Below, in pieces: positions 36,446-44,681 of a DNA stretch of 53,786 nt. The notes below the pieces were generated by a model, which ran no database searches, was not told the DNA's origin, and worked only from the letters and a program-made list of their open reading frames with translations. Both the position numbers and the translations under genes were made by a program. Every line of letters starts with the position of its first letter. Within the stretch, counting starts at the first letter, position 1. Location: assembly GCA_964614515.1 (NCBI GenBank), contig CAZTPJ010000018.1, forward strand, positions 1 through 53,786. Direction: 5' to 3'. This stretch comes from CAZTPJ01 sp964614515 (lineage in GTDB: Bacteria; Planctomycetota; Phycisphaerae; Phycisphaerales; UBA1924).

Positions 36446-37671
36446 TCGCGTTTGATCTCTTTCCACCCGCACCCCCGCGCGTGGCGCTGTTGGGCTGTGG
36501 AACCGTCGGCACGGCCGTGGCGCGGGCGTTGGTGGACAGCGCTGCACCTGCGGTGCTGACGAAGGTGCTTGTGCGCGATGCGTCGCGCGATCGGGGTGTG
36601 CCGCGCGAACTCCTCACCGACTCGTTCGACGACGTGCTCGATTCCCGCCCCGAAGTCATCATCGAGGCCATCGGGGGACACGATGACGCCCTGCGATATG
36701 TCTCGCGGGCGCTGGATCGCGGCATCTCGATCGTCACGGCGAACAAGACGCTCATCGCCCATCACGGGCCAGCGCTGTCGCGACTCGCGGCGCAGCGCGG
36801 CGTCTCGCTGCGCTATGAAGCGGCCGTCTGCGCCGCCATCCCCATCCTCGCCGCGCTCGATCACCTGCGCGGGGATCGCGTGACCTCGATCACGGCCATC
36901 GTCAGCGGCACATGCAACTTCATCCTCTCGGCCATGTCGCGCGGCGCCACGTTCGACAAGGCCCTGGCCGAGGCCCAGCGACTCGGCTACGCCGAGCCGG
37001 ACCCATCGGCGGATATCTCCGGTCGTGATGCGGCCGAAAAGGCATGCCTGCTCGCGAGCGCGATCGGCCTGCCGCCGGTCACGCCCGATCGCGTGGCGAC
37101 CGAAGGCATCGCGCACATCACATCCGAGGATGTCGCGTATGCGCGGCGCACGGGGCATGTTATCAAACTGCTCGCGGAGATCCGCGCGGGCGGCGAAACG
37201 CGCGTGGGGCCGGCGCTGGTGGCCGCGAATCATCCCCTGGCGCGGGTCAACGGCGCGGGCAACGCGCTGCTCATCCACGCGCAACTCGCGGGGGAATTGC
37301 TGCTACAAGGCCCGGGCGCGGGGCCGGGACCGACGGCCTCGGCAATCCTCGGCGACCTGGCGCGCTGCCTCGGGCGCGAACACGATCGTCCTGTTCATTC
37401 ACCCGCCGTGCGAATGGCCGTGAACGAGCATGAGCGTCGTCGTCACGCGGTGCGCTTCTCGCGTGGCGAGCGCGGGCCTGAGAGCGTGCTGCGCGCTGTG
37501 CGGGCGCACGGGCTTGAGGCGGATGATGTCGAATTTTCGCGCGGCGAGGCTCGCGTGCTGGTGGCCGCGAGCGAGGTTGATCGCGTCGCGGCGCTTGAGT
37601 CGGCGTTCGGATCAGAAGTGCGCATCATGCCCGTCTACGAACTCGCCTCGAGTGCTTCGGGGTCACGATGA
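36442..37671 (+). CDS. hom: Homoserine dehydrogenase
   Basis: Reduces aspartate semialdehyde to homoserine, the branch point to methionine and threonine. 409 residues: NAD(P)-binding GCGTVGTAVA near residue 19, IIEAIGG, SIVTANKTLIA, the substrate domain with ITAIVSGTCNFILSAM and LGYAEPDPSADISGRDAAEKACLLAS. The C-terminal roughly 80 residues (HAVRFSRGERGPESVLRAV to the end) fit an ACT-like regulatory domain, consistent with feedback control. Its start overlaps the upstream enzyme by four bases, and its stop overlaps the end of the convergent symporter gene by nine. Confidence 0.93.
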   Translation: MIAFDLFPPAPPRVALLGCGTVGTAVARALVDSAAPAVLTKVLVRDASRDRGVPRELLTDSFDDVLDSRPEVIIEAIGGHDDALRYVSRALDRGISIVTANKTLIAHHGPALSRLAAQRGVSLRYEAAVCAAIPILAALDHLRGDRVTSITAIVSGTCNFILSAMSRGATFDKALAEAQRLGYAEPDPSADISGRDAAEKACLLASAIGLPPVTPDRVATEGIAHITSEDVAYARRTGHVIKLLAEIRAGGETRVGPALVAANHPLARVNGAGNALLIHAQLAGELLLQGPGAGPGPTASAILGDLARCLGREHDRPVHSPAVRMAVNEHERRRHAVRFSRGERGPESVLRAVRAHGLEADDVEFSRGEARVLVAASEVDRVAALESAFGSEVRIMPVYELASSASGSR

Positions 37672-39135
37672 TGCCGGTGGCGACGCGTCCGCCACCGGAG
37701 GCCTGATTGTCTCCCCCTCACTCCGCGCCACCAGCGCGGCCGTCATCCCATCGCCAGACACATTGATCACCGTTCGGCACATGTCCATCAGCCGGTCCAC
37801 GGCAAGAACCACGGCGATGCCGTCCGGCGGCAGGCCCACGGCCTCAAGCACGATGATGAGCATGATGATCCCAGCACCGGGAATGCCGGGCGTGCCGATC
37901 GACGCGAGCACGGCCGTGAGCACGATCATCAACTGCTGCGCAAGCGTGAGTTCAATCCCGCCCATCTGTGCGATGAACAGCGCGGCGACGCCCTGATACA
38001 TGGCCGTGCCGTCCATATTGATCGTCGCGCCAAGGGGGCAGACGAAACTTGTGACTTCCTCGGAGACTCCGAGGCGGTTCTGCACGCATTCCATGGTGAC
38101 GGGCAGCGTCGCGGACGACGATGATGTCGAGAAGGCGAGCAGTTGGGCCGGGGCCATCGCTCGGAAGAAATGCCGATACTTCATGCCCGTGAAGAGGCGC
38201 AGCAGCAGTGGATACTCGATGAAGAGCAGCGTGCCAAGCCCAAAGAGCAGCACGCCGCAATACGCCCCCAGCGCTGTGAGGATCTTCAGCCCCATGTCCG
38301 CCACGGCCGGCACCATCAGCGCAAAGACCGCGTATGGCGCGATGCGCATGATCAGATGCACGAGTTTAACGATCACATCCGTCATTGCGTCGCAAAATGC
38401 GATGACGTGCCTCGACTTCTCGGCCGTGATCATCGTCAGTCCCACGCCGATCGCCAGCGCCGAGATAATGACCTGGAGCATCACCGTGTTGGCGATCGCG
38501 TGGAACGGATTGGCCGGGATCAAGTCCACCAACTGCTGCCAGAGATTGGGCACGCGGGCGGTCTCACCCGTGCGCTGGGCCACGGCCGCGGCGTTCTTGG
38601 TGATCAACTCCTGCTGAATCTCCGGCCCCACCCATGTGCCGGGCTTGATGATGTTGCCATAGGTCAGACCGATGAGTACGGCCGCGGCCGTGGTGGCGAG
38701 ATAGATGCCCACGGTCTTGCCGCCGATGCGTCCGACCTTGCGAAGATCGCCAAGACTCGCTGCCCCGACGATGAGCGAGAACAGGACAATCGGGACGGCG
38801 ATGAACCGCAGGCAGCGAAGGAAGGTCTCACCGACGAACCAGTTGAGGTTGACGACGAAGCGGACGACATTGGCCATGAATCCCGCGTCGGCGTTGACGT
38901 CGCGAAACACTCGCTCCTTCGGCGGAATCTGTTCGATGTTCGTCACGCCCTCGGGCAGCACGGGAATCGGCATCTTGCGATGCGCGATGAAGGCATCGCG
39001 GTTCTCGACGCCGAGCCGCGCCCACGTGCCCTCGCGCGTATCCGAGCCGGGATCCCACGCGGCGTTGACGATCAACCCCACGAGCATTCCCAGAATCAGG
39101 CCGATGACGATCTGCCAGTGAAGGGCGAGTTTCAT
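37663..39135 (-). CDS. Dicarboxylate/amino acid:cation symporter (DAACS family)
   Basis: 490 residues, eight membrane segments plus re-entrant loops. The serine-rich HP1 tip LLAFSTSSSSATLPVT, the NMDGT-containing TM7 block ATINMDGTAMYQG and the HP2 region SIGTPGIPGAGIIML identify the glutamate/aspartate/C4-dicarboxylate symporter family (GltP/GltT/DctA-like). Substrate within the family is not decided. An unusual periplasmic-side loop of about 60 residues (VENRDAFIAHRKMPIPVLPEGVT and on) follows TM1. The ATG at 39135 sits behind AAGGAG; further upstream lies a GTGTACC...GGTACAC palindrome. Confidence 0.92.
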   Translation of the reverse strand: MKLALHWQIVIGLILGMLVGLIVNAAWDPGSDTREGTWARLGVENRDAFIAHRKMPIPVLPEGVTNIEQIPPKERVFRDVNADAGFMANVVRFVVNLNWFVGETFLRCLRFIAVPIVLFSLIVGAASLGDLRKVGRIGGKTVGIYLATTAAAVLIGLTYGNIIKPGTWVGPEIQQELITKNAAAVAQRTGETARVPNLWQQLVDLIPANPFHAIANTVMLQVIISALAIGVGLTMITAEKSRHVIAFCDAMTDVIVKLVHLIMRIAPYAVFALMVPAVADMGLKILTALGAYCGVLLFGLGTLLFIEYPLLLRLFTGMKYRHFFRAMAPAQLLAFSTSSSSATLPVTMECVQNRLGVSEEVTSFVCPLGATINMDGTAMYQGVAALFIAQMGGIELTLAQQLMIVLTAVLASIGTPGIPGAGIIMLIIVLEAVGLPPDGIAVVLAVDRLMDMCRTVINVSGDGMTAALVARSEGETIRPPVADASPPASS

Positions 39136-39167
39136 GCGAGACTCCTTCGGGGCACCCAGAGTGATTG

Positions 39168-39183
39168 GTGTACCACGGTACAC
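39168..39183. promoter_or_regulatory. Operator-like palindrome upstream of symporter gene
   Basis: GTGTACC and GGTACAC arms with a two-base centre, 33 bases before the symporter ATG. The size and symmetry fit a dimeric repressor site; no promoter hexamers were assigned. Confidence 0.4.
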
Positions 39184-39240
39184 GATCTCGCGGGCCGTGA
39201 CAAGCGCGGGGCGGCAACTTGTCGCGGCACTCAGTCTCGT

Positions 39241-39330
39241 GCCACTGAAGTCCGGTGGGACTCCAACCGACTCTCCACATCGCACAAATCATCAGAAGTC
39301 CAGTGGTCCGGACTTCAGTGCCGCGGCACA
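39241..39330. repeat. GTGCCAC-type palindromic element, long form
   Basis: CACTGAAGTCCGG (39243-39255) is perfectly complementary to CCGGACTTCAGTG (39308-39320). The left end is GTGCCACTGAAG, matching the common head of the family. Confidence 0.6.
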
Positions 39331-39380
39331 CGCACAGGCGAGACGCCAGTGCCACCGGCCTTCCTGGCTGCCTTCCATAA

Positions 39381-39576
39381 GAAGCCCGACCGTGAGGGAG
39401 GGCTTGGAGGCGGGAGTGGATCACCGCACACCAAGTGTCTGCCGCGTCACGCCTCGCCATTGGCCGTGACGATGGAAACAACCACATCACTCTCGGTCGT
39501 CGTGGATGACGATGGAAGGGCGCTGGACTCCTCACGACCATACCCGCAGCCAAGCCCTCCCTGACGGTCGGGCTTC
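39381..39576. repeat. MITE-like pair of 27-bp inverted repeats
   Basis: 39381-39407 is the reverse complement of 39550-39576 except one base. Together they bound a 196-base segment with no coding sequence. A solo copy lies at 7362-7388. Confidence 0.6.
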
Positions 39577-39596
39577 CTGTTCCCTCCGACGGTTTG

Positions 39597-41321
39597 TCAC
39601 GCCCTGAACACGGCCCCCAACTTCTTCCCCAGCAGCAGCGAGGCCCCGATCAGCGTCACCGCCAGCAGCGCCATGCCCCACACGCCCATCGCGCTGGCGA
39701 TGCTCGGGCCATCGCCAAGCCGTTCCATGAACGCGAAGATCGCCTTGGTGATCGGGTAATGTCGCGACTGCTGCGCCAGAATCATCGAATCGCTCACCTC
39801 CAGCATCGAGAAACTGAACACCAGCAGCCCCCCGGCCACCAGGTTCGCCAGGATCAGCGGCACGATGATCGTCAACACAGCCCGCGCCCGCGATGCGCCA
39901 AGGTTCATCGCCGCCTCTTCCAGTTCGCCCGAGGTCTGTTCGAGACCCGCGGCCGTGGAACGCACGATGTACGGCAACCGTCGAATCGAATACGCGATCA
40001 CCAGCAGGGGCACGGGGTTCGGCGTGGGGCCGAGGATCATCTCACCCAGCGGGCCATCCTTGCCCATCGGCCACATCCGGCTCATCGCGACATATCCGAA
40101 CGCCATGACCAGCCCCGGCACGGCCAGGGGCAACATGCACAGCGCATCGAGCAGTCGCCGTCCGGGCAGTCGCGTTCGCACCACCAGATAGGCCACGAGC
40201 AGCCCAAACGCGATCGCCAGCGCCATCGCCATGAGCGAGTACATCAGGCTGTTGGAGATCGCCTGAAACGAATCCGGCGCGGTCAGAGCCTGGTCATAGT
40301 GATCCAGCGTCCACGCCGTGGGCAGGATCGACCGATACCACGCGCCGACCTCGCTGACGCTTGTGAGCATGACGCCCAGGTGCGGCAGAATCGCCAGCAG
40401 CGTCACGCCCCCAAAGAACCCCGTCGCCAGCCACGCCGCGGGACCGGTCAGCACATGCTCGGAAGATGCACGCGACGCCTTCGCGTACATCGGATACGCA
40501 CGGCCACCTAGAACCCACTTCCCGATCGCGTACAAGGCCACCGCGACGACCAGCAGCACGGCCGTGAGGGCGTACGGTTTCGCCGAGTTCTGCACTTCTT
40601 TGAGGCCGTAGAAAATCTGTACCGGCGTGACGGCGTAGAAGTCAAAGATCAGCGGGGTGCCGAGTTCGGTGAAGGCCCAGATGAAGACGAGCGTGCCGCC
40701 GGCGAAGATGCCGCTGCGAGCCAGCGGGAGTGTGATCGTGCGCAGTCGCGTCCAGAATCCCGCGCCGAGGTTCTCCGCCGCTTCATCGAGCGCGGGATCG
40801 AGATTCGCCAGCGCGGCCGCAGCGTTGAGATAGATGATCGGATACAGGTGGAGCGCCTCGACGATCACCACCCCCCAGAACCGACCCTGCCCGAGGAAGT
40901 CAAAGTCCGTGCCCAGCAGCGTGTTGAGCGCGCCCGCCCGACCCATGATCGCGCGAAGGCCGATTGCCCCTACAAACGGCGGCAGAATCAGCGGCACAAG
41001 CACAGCCGCCGTCAAGAGACGCTTGCCCGGAAACGCATACCGCGACGTCAGCAGGGCCAGCGGCAAGCCGATCGCCAGCGACAACGACGTGACGCACACG
41101 GCGATCAGCAGAGCATTGGTCAGGCCCTGGCGCGTGGCCGGATCGCGAAAAACCAACTCGATGTGCCGCAGCGTCCATCCCGTGCCCGTGGCCGCATCCG
41201 ACGCGAAACCTCCGCGCAGCGTCAGGCCGATGGGATAGAGTAGGAAGACGGCGAGTACGCCCAGCGCCGCGACGAGGAGCATGTGCCGCAGAATCGCTCT
41301 CGTCGCGCGTCGCCGCGTCAT
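39597..41321 (-). CDS. Fe3+-type ABC transporter permease, two fused permease domains
   Basis: About 574 residues with twelve membrane segments in two halves, each ending in a binding-protein-dependent permease signature: EAAENLGAGFWTRLRTITLPL in the first and EEAAMNLGASRARAVLTIIVPL in the second. This duplicated layout is typical of FbpB/SfuB/AfuB iron and related 2-aminoethylphosphonate permeases. No ATPase or binding protein is encoded nearby. The start at 41321 lies four bases after the stop of the M16 gene, so the two are probably co-transcribed. The longer frame to 41408 overlaps that gene and was rejected. Confidence 0.87.
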   Translation of the reverse strand: MTRRRATRAILRHMLLVAALGVLAVFLLYPIGLTLRGGFASDAATGTGWTLRHIELVFRDPATRQGLTNALLIAVCVTSLSLAIGLPLALLTSRYAFPGKRLLTAAVLVPLILPPFVGAIGLRAIMGRAGALNTLLGTDFDFLGQGRFWGVVIVEALHLYPIIYLNAAAALANLDPALDEAAENLGAGFWTRLRTITLPLARSGIFAGGTLVFIWAFTELGTPLIFDFYAVTPVQIFYGLKEVQNSAKPYALTAVLLVVAVALYAIGKWVLGGRAYPMYAKASRASSEHVLTGPAAWLATGFFGGVTLLAILPHLGVMLTSVSEVGAWYRSILPTAWTLDHYDQALTAPDSFQAISNSLMYSLMAMALAIAFGLLVAYLVVRTRLPGRRLLDALCMLPLAVPGLVMAFGYVAMSRMWPMGKDGPLGEMILGPTPNPVPLLVIAYSIRRLPYIVRSTAAGLEQTSGELEEAAMNLGASRARAVLTIIVPLILANLVAGGLLVFSFSMLEVSDSMILAQQSRHYPITKAIFAFMERLGDGPSIASAMGVWGMALLAVTLIGASLLLGKKLGAVFRA

Positions 41322-41325
41322 GGCA

Positions 41326-42570
41326 TCAGATCCGTGGCGGCGCGAGCGGCCGCGGGCCGAGGGTCTGGATCGTGGGCACGCCCATGCGTCGCGTGGCGAG
41401 ATAGGCATTAAGATCGTCGAGCGTCACCGCGTCGATCTGCGCCTCAAGTTCCGAAAGTGATCGCGGCCGACCCAGGCGATGCTGATCCGCGGCCAGCGAC
41501 CCCGCGCGGGCTGCCGTGGACTCGCCCGCGAAGACCACCGACGCCTTCATGCTCACCTTCGCGCGGTCGAACTCTTCCCGCGTGACGGCCCCGGCCGGCG
41601 AATAGATGCGGTGCAACTCGGCGAAGAGCACATCCAGGGACTCCTGCGCCTTGTCCGGCGTCGTCCCGACATACGCGAGCACGCGGGCCTCCGACCGGTT
41701 CGATCCATACCCCGCGCTGACCGAGTAGCACAGCGCCCGCTTCTCGCGAACCTCCGTGAACAATCGCGACGCCATGCCCCCCGAAAGCACGTTGATGGCC
41801 ACTCGCTCCAGCATACTCGTCGGATCGCCCTCCGGCGGCGCGTCATACATCACGATGATCTGCACCTGGTTGGTCTCATCGGTCGCGTGGGCATAGCCGC
41901 GCGACGGCGGCCCGGTGATGACCGGCTCGGGCGTCGCTCCCGTCCAGCTTTGCAGCAGCGAGGCGACGCGATCGGTGACGGCGGCGGGATCCACCGCGCC
42001 GGCGATGGCGAGGATCGCGCCGCCGGGCGTGGCGCGTCGTCCCCAGCCTTCGATGAGTTCGTCGCGGGTGAGCGCGGTCAGGCCGTGTTCATCGCCATAG
42101 TGCGAACGATTCAGGGGCACGGGAAAGTGGCGTGCTCGGCACGCGATCGAGGCCCGCTCCTGCGGATCATCCGCCAGCGACGCCAGCGATTGCAGGGCAA
42201 GATCGCGAACAGGCTCGATCGCGTCCTCATCAAATCGCGGACGCAGAACCATATCCACCAGCAGCGGCAGCGCGGCGATCACACGATCCCCCAGCATCGT
42301 CGAAGACAGGCGCAGATGATGCGTCCCGGCGTCGGCCGATCGCGACGCGCCGAGAACATCGAAAGCATCGGCCTGCGCCCGCGACGCAAGATCCCCGGCC
42401 CCGCGCAGCAGCAGTTCAGCATGCATCGTGGACATCCCAAGTCGATCCGCAGGGTCCAGGGCGCACCCCGCGGGCAGCAGCCATGTGATCGCCGCGGAAC
42501 GAACGCCAGTCATGGGTTCGATAATGAGCGTCAGCCCGTTTGACAGCGTGCTGGTGGTGATCGAGGACAT
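41326..42570 (-). CDS. M16-family (insulinase-like) peptidase homologue lacking the zinc motif
   Basis: 414 residues, two M16 halves. Family blocks are clear: NGLTLIIEPM, ALDPADRLGMSTMHAELLLRGAGD, LTRDELIEGW, ILAIAGAVDP, and YSVSAGYGSNRSEARVLAYVGTTPDKAQESLDVLFAEL. Where active members have HxxEH, this protein reads T-M-H-A-E (residues 48-52), so zinc binding by the standard ligands is impossible. Such proteins usually act as the partner of an active M16 subunit; none is encoded here. Two -10-like boxes precede the ATG: TAATTT six bases upstream and TAGACT 32 bases upstream. Confidence 0.85.
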   Translation of the reverse strand: MSSITTSTLSNGLTLIIEPMTGVRSAAITWLLPAGCALDPADRLGMSTMHAELLLRGAGDLASRAQADAFDVLGASRSADAGTHHLRLSSTMLGDRVIAALPLLVDMVLRPRFDEDAIEPVRDLALQSLASLADDPQERASIACRARHFPVPLNRSHYGDEHGLTALTRDELIEGWGRRATPGGAILAIAGAVDPAAVTDRVASLLQSWTGATPEPVITGPPSRGYAHATDETNQVQIIVMYDAPPEGDPTSMLERVAINVLSGGMASRLFTEVREKRALCYSVSAGYGSNRSEARVLAYVGTTPDKAQESLDVLFAELHRIYSPAGAVTREEFDRAKVSMKASVVFAGESTAARAGSLAADQHRLGRPRSLSELEAQIDAVTLDDLNAYLATRRMGVPTIQTLGPRPLAPPRI

Positions 42571-42576
42571 GCGCGG

Positions 42577-42608
42577 AAATTACCTCGTGCCGGTTGCGGC
42601 GGAGTCTA
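42577..42608 (-). promoter_or_regulatory. Candidate -10 elements of the M16 gene
   Basis: On the minus strand TAGACT (42603-42608) and TAATTT (42577-42582). The second ends six bases before the ATG and would give a leaderless message; the first would give a leader of about 25 bases. Confidence 0.4.
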
Positions 42609-42710
42609 GCCCGCCATCGCGCAGACGGCACAACCGAACCCGTCGCCACAGTGTGACGCCATCAATGTGGAAATACCCGGCCAACGCATCCAGTTGCGAT
42701 CTCCGCTGCC

Positions 42711-42716
42711 GATACT
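42711..42716 (+). promoter_or_regulatory. -10 element (GATACT), near-leaderless start
   Basis: GATACT is nine bases before the ATG at 42726, with no Shine-Dalgarno sequence. A TTG two codons earlier is in frame but would precede the expected transcription start. Confidence 0.4.
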
Positions 42717-42725
42717 TCCTTGCGC

Positions 42726-43319
42726 ATGCGACGATTCATCGACGTGCTTGCTCTTCTGGCGGTCCTGGCCATTGGCCTGTTGGCGGTCATTGTCGAGCAA
42801 TCGCGACGCACGGACGATCAACTCGTCGCCGACGCCGGACAGGCCGTGCGACGATTTGAACGAGAAGTCCGCGTTCGCGCGGCGACGGATGATGTGATCA
42901 TCAACGGCCGTGGCTGGCCCGTGACGATCGATCCGGGCTGGTTCTCCGGCGCGCCGCCTGAAAACCCGCTGCTGACGCGGGATCGGCCGTGGGTGGAAGT
43001 GGCCGCGCCCTCCCAGGCGCATCTGCTTCATCCTGACTCGCCCGTCGCGTTCGACTCGAACATGGCGAGTTTCTGGTACAATCCGTACAACGGCGTGATT
43101 CGCGCTCGCGTGCCTCACGCACTCAGCGATCGCCAGGCCCTCGACTTGTACAACCGCGTCAACGGCACCGCGCTCGTGTCGATCTTTGCGCCGACGCCCG
43201 TGCCCGCGAAGTCGCCCACGGCCATCGCCGCGGATCAGACGCAGCCGGAGTCCGACGAAGATTCCCTTGATCCGACGCGTCCGGCGACCGTTGATGCGAA
43301 CAACCCCCGCGATCCTTGA
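42726..43319 (+). CDS. Hypothetical membrane-anchored protein (197 aa)
   Basis: A single N-terminal membrane segment (MRRFIDVLALLAVLAIGLLAVIVEQS) with a short basic cytoplasmic end, followed by a soluble region of about 130 residues (VTIDPGWFSGAPPENPLL, FWYNPYNGVIRARVP, ALDLYNRVNG) and a Pro/Thr/Asp-rich tail. The layout recalls pilin-like or type II secretion minor components, but the glutamate-5 prepilin signature and cleavage motif are absent. No family recognised. Divergent from the M16 gene. Confidence 0.7.
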   Translation: MRRFIDVLALLAVLAIGLLAVIVEQSRRTDDQLVADAGQAVRRFEREVRVRAATDDVIINGRGWPVTIDPGWFSGAPPENPLLTRDRPWVEVAAPSQAHLLHPDSPVAFDSNMASFWYNPYNGVIRARVPHALSDRQALDLYNRVNGTALVSIFAPTPVPAKSPTAIAADQTQPESDEDSLDPTRPATVDANNPRDP

Positions 43320-43358
43320 CGACGCGTTCTCTCGCGAACGTGGGGGCAACGTGCGTCA

Positions 43359-44114
43359 TCATGCGGGCAAGCGCAGACTATCTTCGATTGTCCACAATCC
43401 CGACGGCTGGCTCGCGAGCCACCGCGCCGCGCGAAGCGCGCCAAGCACAAAAAGATCCCGCGACGTCGCGCGATGCGTGATCTCGATGTATTCGCCCGCG
43501 CCCGCGAACCGAATCGTGTGCTCCCCAATCACGTCTCCACCACGAATCGCCGCGATCTGATCGTCATTGAGCGTCGCACCCGCGTGTCTGACGGCCTCGG
43601 CCAGACGCTTCGCCGTCCCTGATGGCGCATCTTTCTTGTGCTTGTGGTGGAACTCAACCAGCCCGCATTCGTATCCTTGTCCGAGCGCCTGGGCGATCAT
43701 CGCGGCCGCACGCGCCATCACTGCGACGCCCAGCGACGTGTTGGGCGCGATCATGACGGGACGTTCATCGGCCGCCTTGTGAAGGCGGTCGATGGTGTCG
43801 CGCGAGAGTCCCGTGGTGCCGACGAGGATGGCCGCACGGCATCGTTTTGCGAGTTTGAGCGCACTGTCAACTGCGTGATCAGTCGAGAAATCGACGACAA
43901 CATCCGCGAACGTGGTGATTTCGTCTGCGATCTGGCATTTTGGCGCGTTGGGCGCGGAGGCGACGCCGATGACCGGTGACGCAGCGCGTTCTGCGGCTGC
44001 GACGAGGTTGAACGTCGCGTCGCGCGATGCGAGTTCACAGAGTCTCGCGCCCATCCTTCCGCCCGCGCCATGCACGATGATGCGAGTCGGTTTCACGTTT
44101 GAATCGTGGTCCAT
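43359..44114 (-). CDS. dapB: 4-hydroxy-tetrahydrodipicolinate reductase
   Basis: Lysine/diaminopimelate pathway reductase, 251 residues. NAD(P)-binding GAGGRMG is near residue 16; VVDFSTDHAVD, LVGTTGLS, IAPNTSLGVAVM and the catalytic block EFHHKHKKDAPSGTA complete the signature. The ATG at 44114 was chosen because the protein aligns from there and TATCCT lies five bases upstream. The open frame to 44444 is the antisense of the lysine-rich gene (a Phe-rich stretch) and is artefactual. Presence of dapB means diaminopimelate or lysine is made. Confidence 0.94.
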   Translation of the reverse strand: MDHDSNVKPTRIIVHGAGGRMGARLCELASRDATFNLVAAAERAASPVIGVASAPNAPKCQIADEITTFADVVVDFSTDHAVDSALKLAKRCRAAILVGTTGLSRDTIDRLHKAADERPVMIAPNTSLGVAVMARAAAMIAQALGQGYECGLVEFHHKHKKDAPSGTAKRLAEAVRHAGATLNDDQIAAIRGGDVIGEHTIRFAGAGEYIEITHRATSRDLFVLGALRAARWLASQPSGLWTIEDSLRLPA

Positions 44115-44119
44115 GATGA

Positions 44120-44125
44120 AGGATA
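44120..44125 (-). promoter_or_regulatory. -10 element of dapB, leaderless start
   Basis: TATCCT on the minus strand, five bases before the ATG at 44114; no Shine-Dalgarno sequence. Confidence 0.45.
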
Positions 44126-44265
44126 CGCGCAAGATCGATCGAGAATGTTGAAGAGATTCAAGAGTCACGACCGATATAAGCGGAACAGAGCCGACGGCGC
44201 GCGCGCGTGCGCTCAACGCCGAAACACACTGGAACAGGCTCTGCATTCGTCCAGGAGATTCGCTG

Positions 44266-44436
44266 ATGGCGAAGAAGGCAAAGAAGAAGGCCAAGAAGAA
44301 GGGCGGCAAGAAGAAGGCCGGCAAGAAGAAGGCCAAGAAGAAGGGTGGGAAGAAGAAGGCCAAAAAGAAGGCCAAGAAGAAGGCTGGTCGTCGCAAGAAA
44401 AAGGCCGCCTCGTCGCCCCTGATGCCCCTCATGTAA
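44266..44436 (+). CDS. Lysine-rich histone H1-like small protein (56 aa)
   Basis: The protein is built from AKKK and GGKKK units: about 33 of the first 46 residues are Lys or Arg, with Ala and Gly as the only spacers, then AASSPLMPLM. AGGAGA (44253-44258) stands seven bases before the ATG. The composition matches the basic tails of bacterial histone H1-like proteins, so binding to DNA or RNA is likely; the isolated tail without a folded domain is unusual. A strong terminator follows at 44468. The Lys codons are mainly AAG in nearly tandem DNA repeats, so unit number could vary. Confidence 0.75.
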   Translation: MAKKAKKKAKKKGGKKKAGKKKAKKKGGKKKAKKKAKKKAGRRKKKAASSPLMPLM

Positions 44437-44467
44437 GACGGCATCAGTCACTTCTCTGGATCACCAC

Positions 44468-44510
44468 CGACGACTCGGGGCCGGACAACTCCGGCCCCGC
44501 GGTCGTTTTT
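44468..44510 (+). terminator. Intrinsic terminator after lysine-rich gene
   Basis: GGGGCCGGA (44477-44485) pairs with TCCGGCCCC (44490-44498) around CAAC, with flanking CGAC/GTCG extension and TTTTT (44506-44510). Confidence 0.75.
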
Positions 44511-44681
44511 GGCACTTGCTCTCATCCCGCGCCCTGCAGACAATCCATCGTGCCCGAATAACACGACACCCTCGCACGCGCGCGACAAACCCTTCTCACG
44601 CAACGCAAGGGCACTCTCAACGCCGACGATTCCCCCAGAAACATCAAGTTCATTCTTGATCTCACGCGCATCTGCCCGGCC

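Larger units (their letters stand above)
39136..39596. other. 461-base intergenic region rich in palindromic repeats
   Basis: Holds the operator-like palindrome 39168-39183, a GTGCCAC-type pair at 39241-39330, and two inverted copies of the AAGCCC/GGGCTT element (39381-39407 and 39550-39576) enclosing 142 bases. No coding sequence is supported; short open frames here run through the repeats. Confidence 0.7.

Noticed and set aside
38143..39564. 473-codon plus-strand frame opposite the symporter gene
   Set aside because: Antisense of a clear DAACS transporter and extending into the repeat-rich gap.
44115..44444. N-terminal extension of dapB containing Phe-rich repeats
   Set aside because: It is the exact antisense of the lysine-rich gene; dapB homology starts at 44114.
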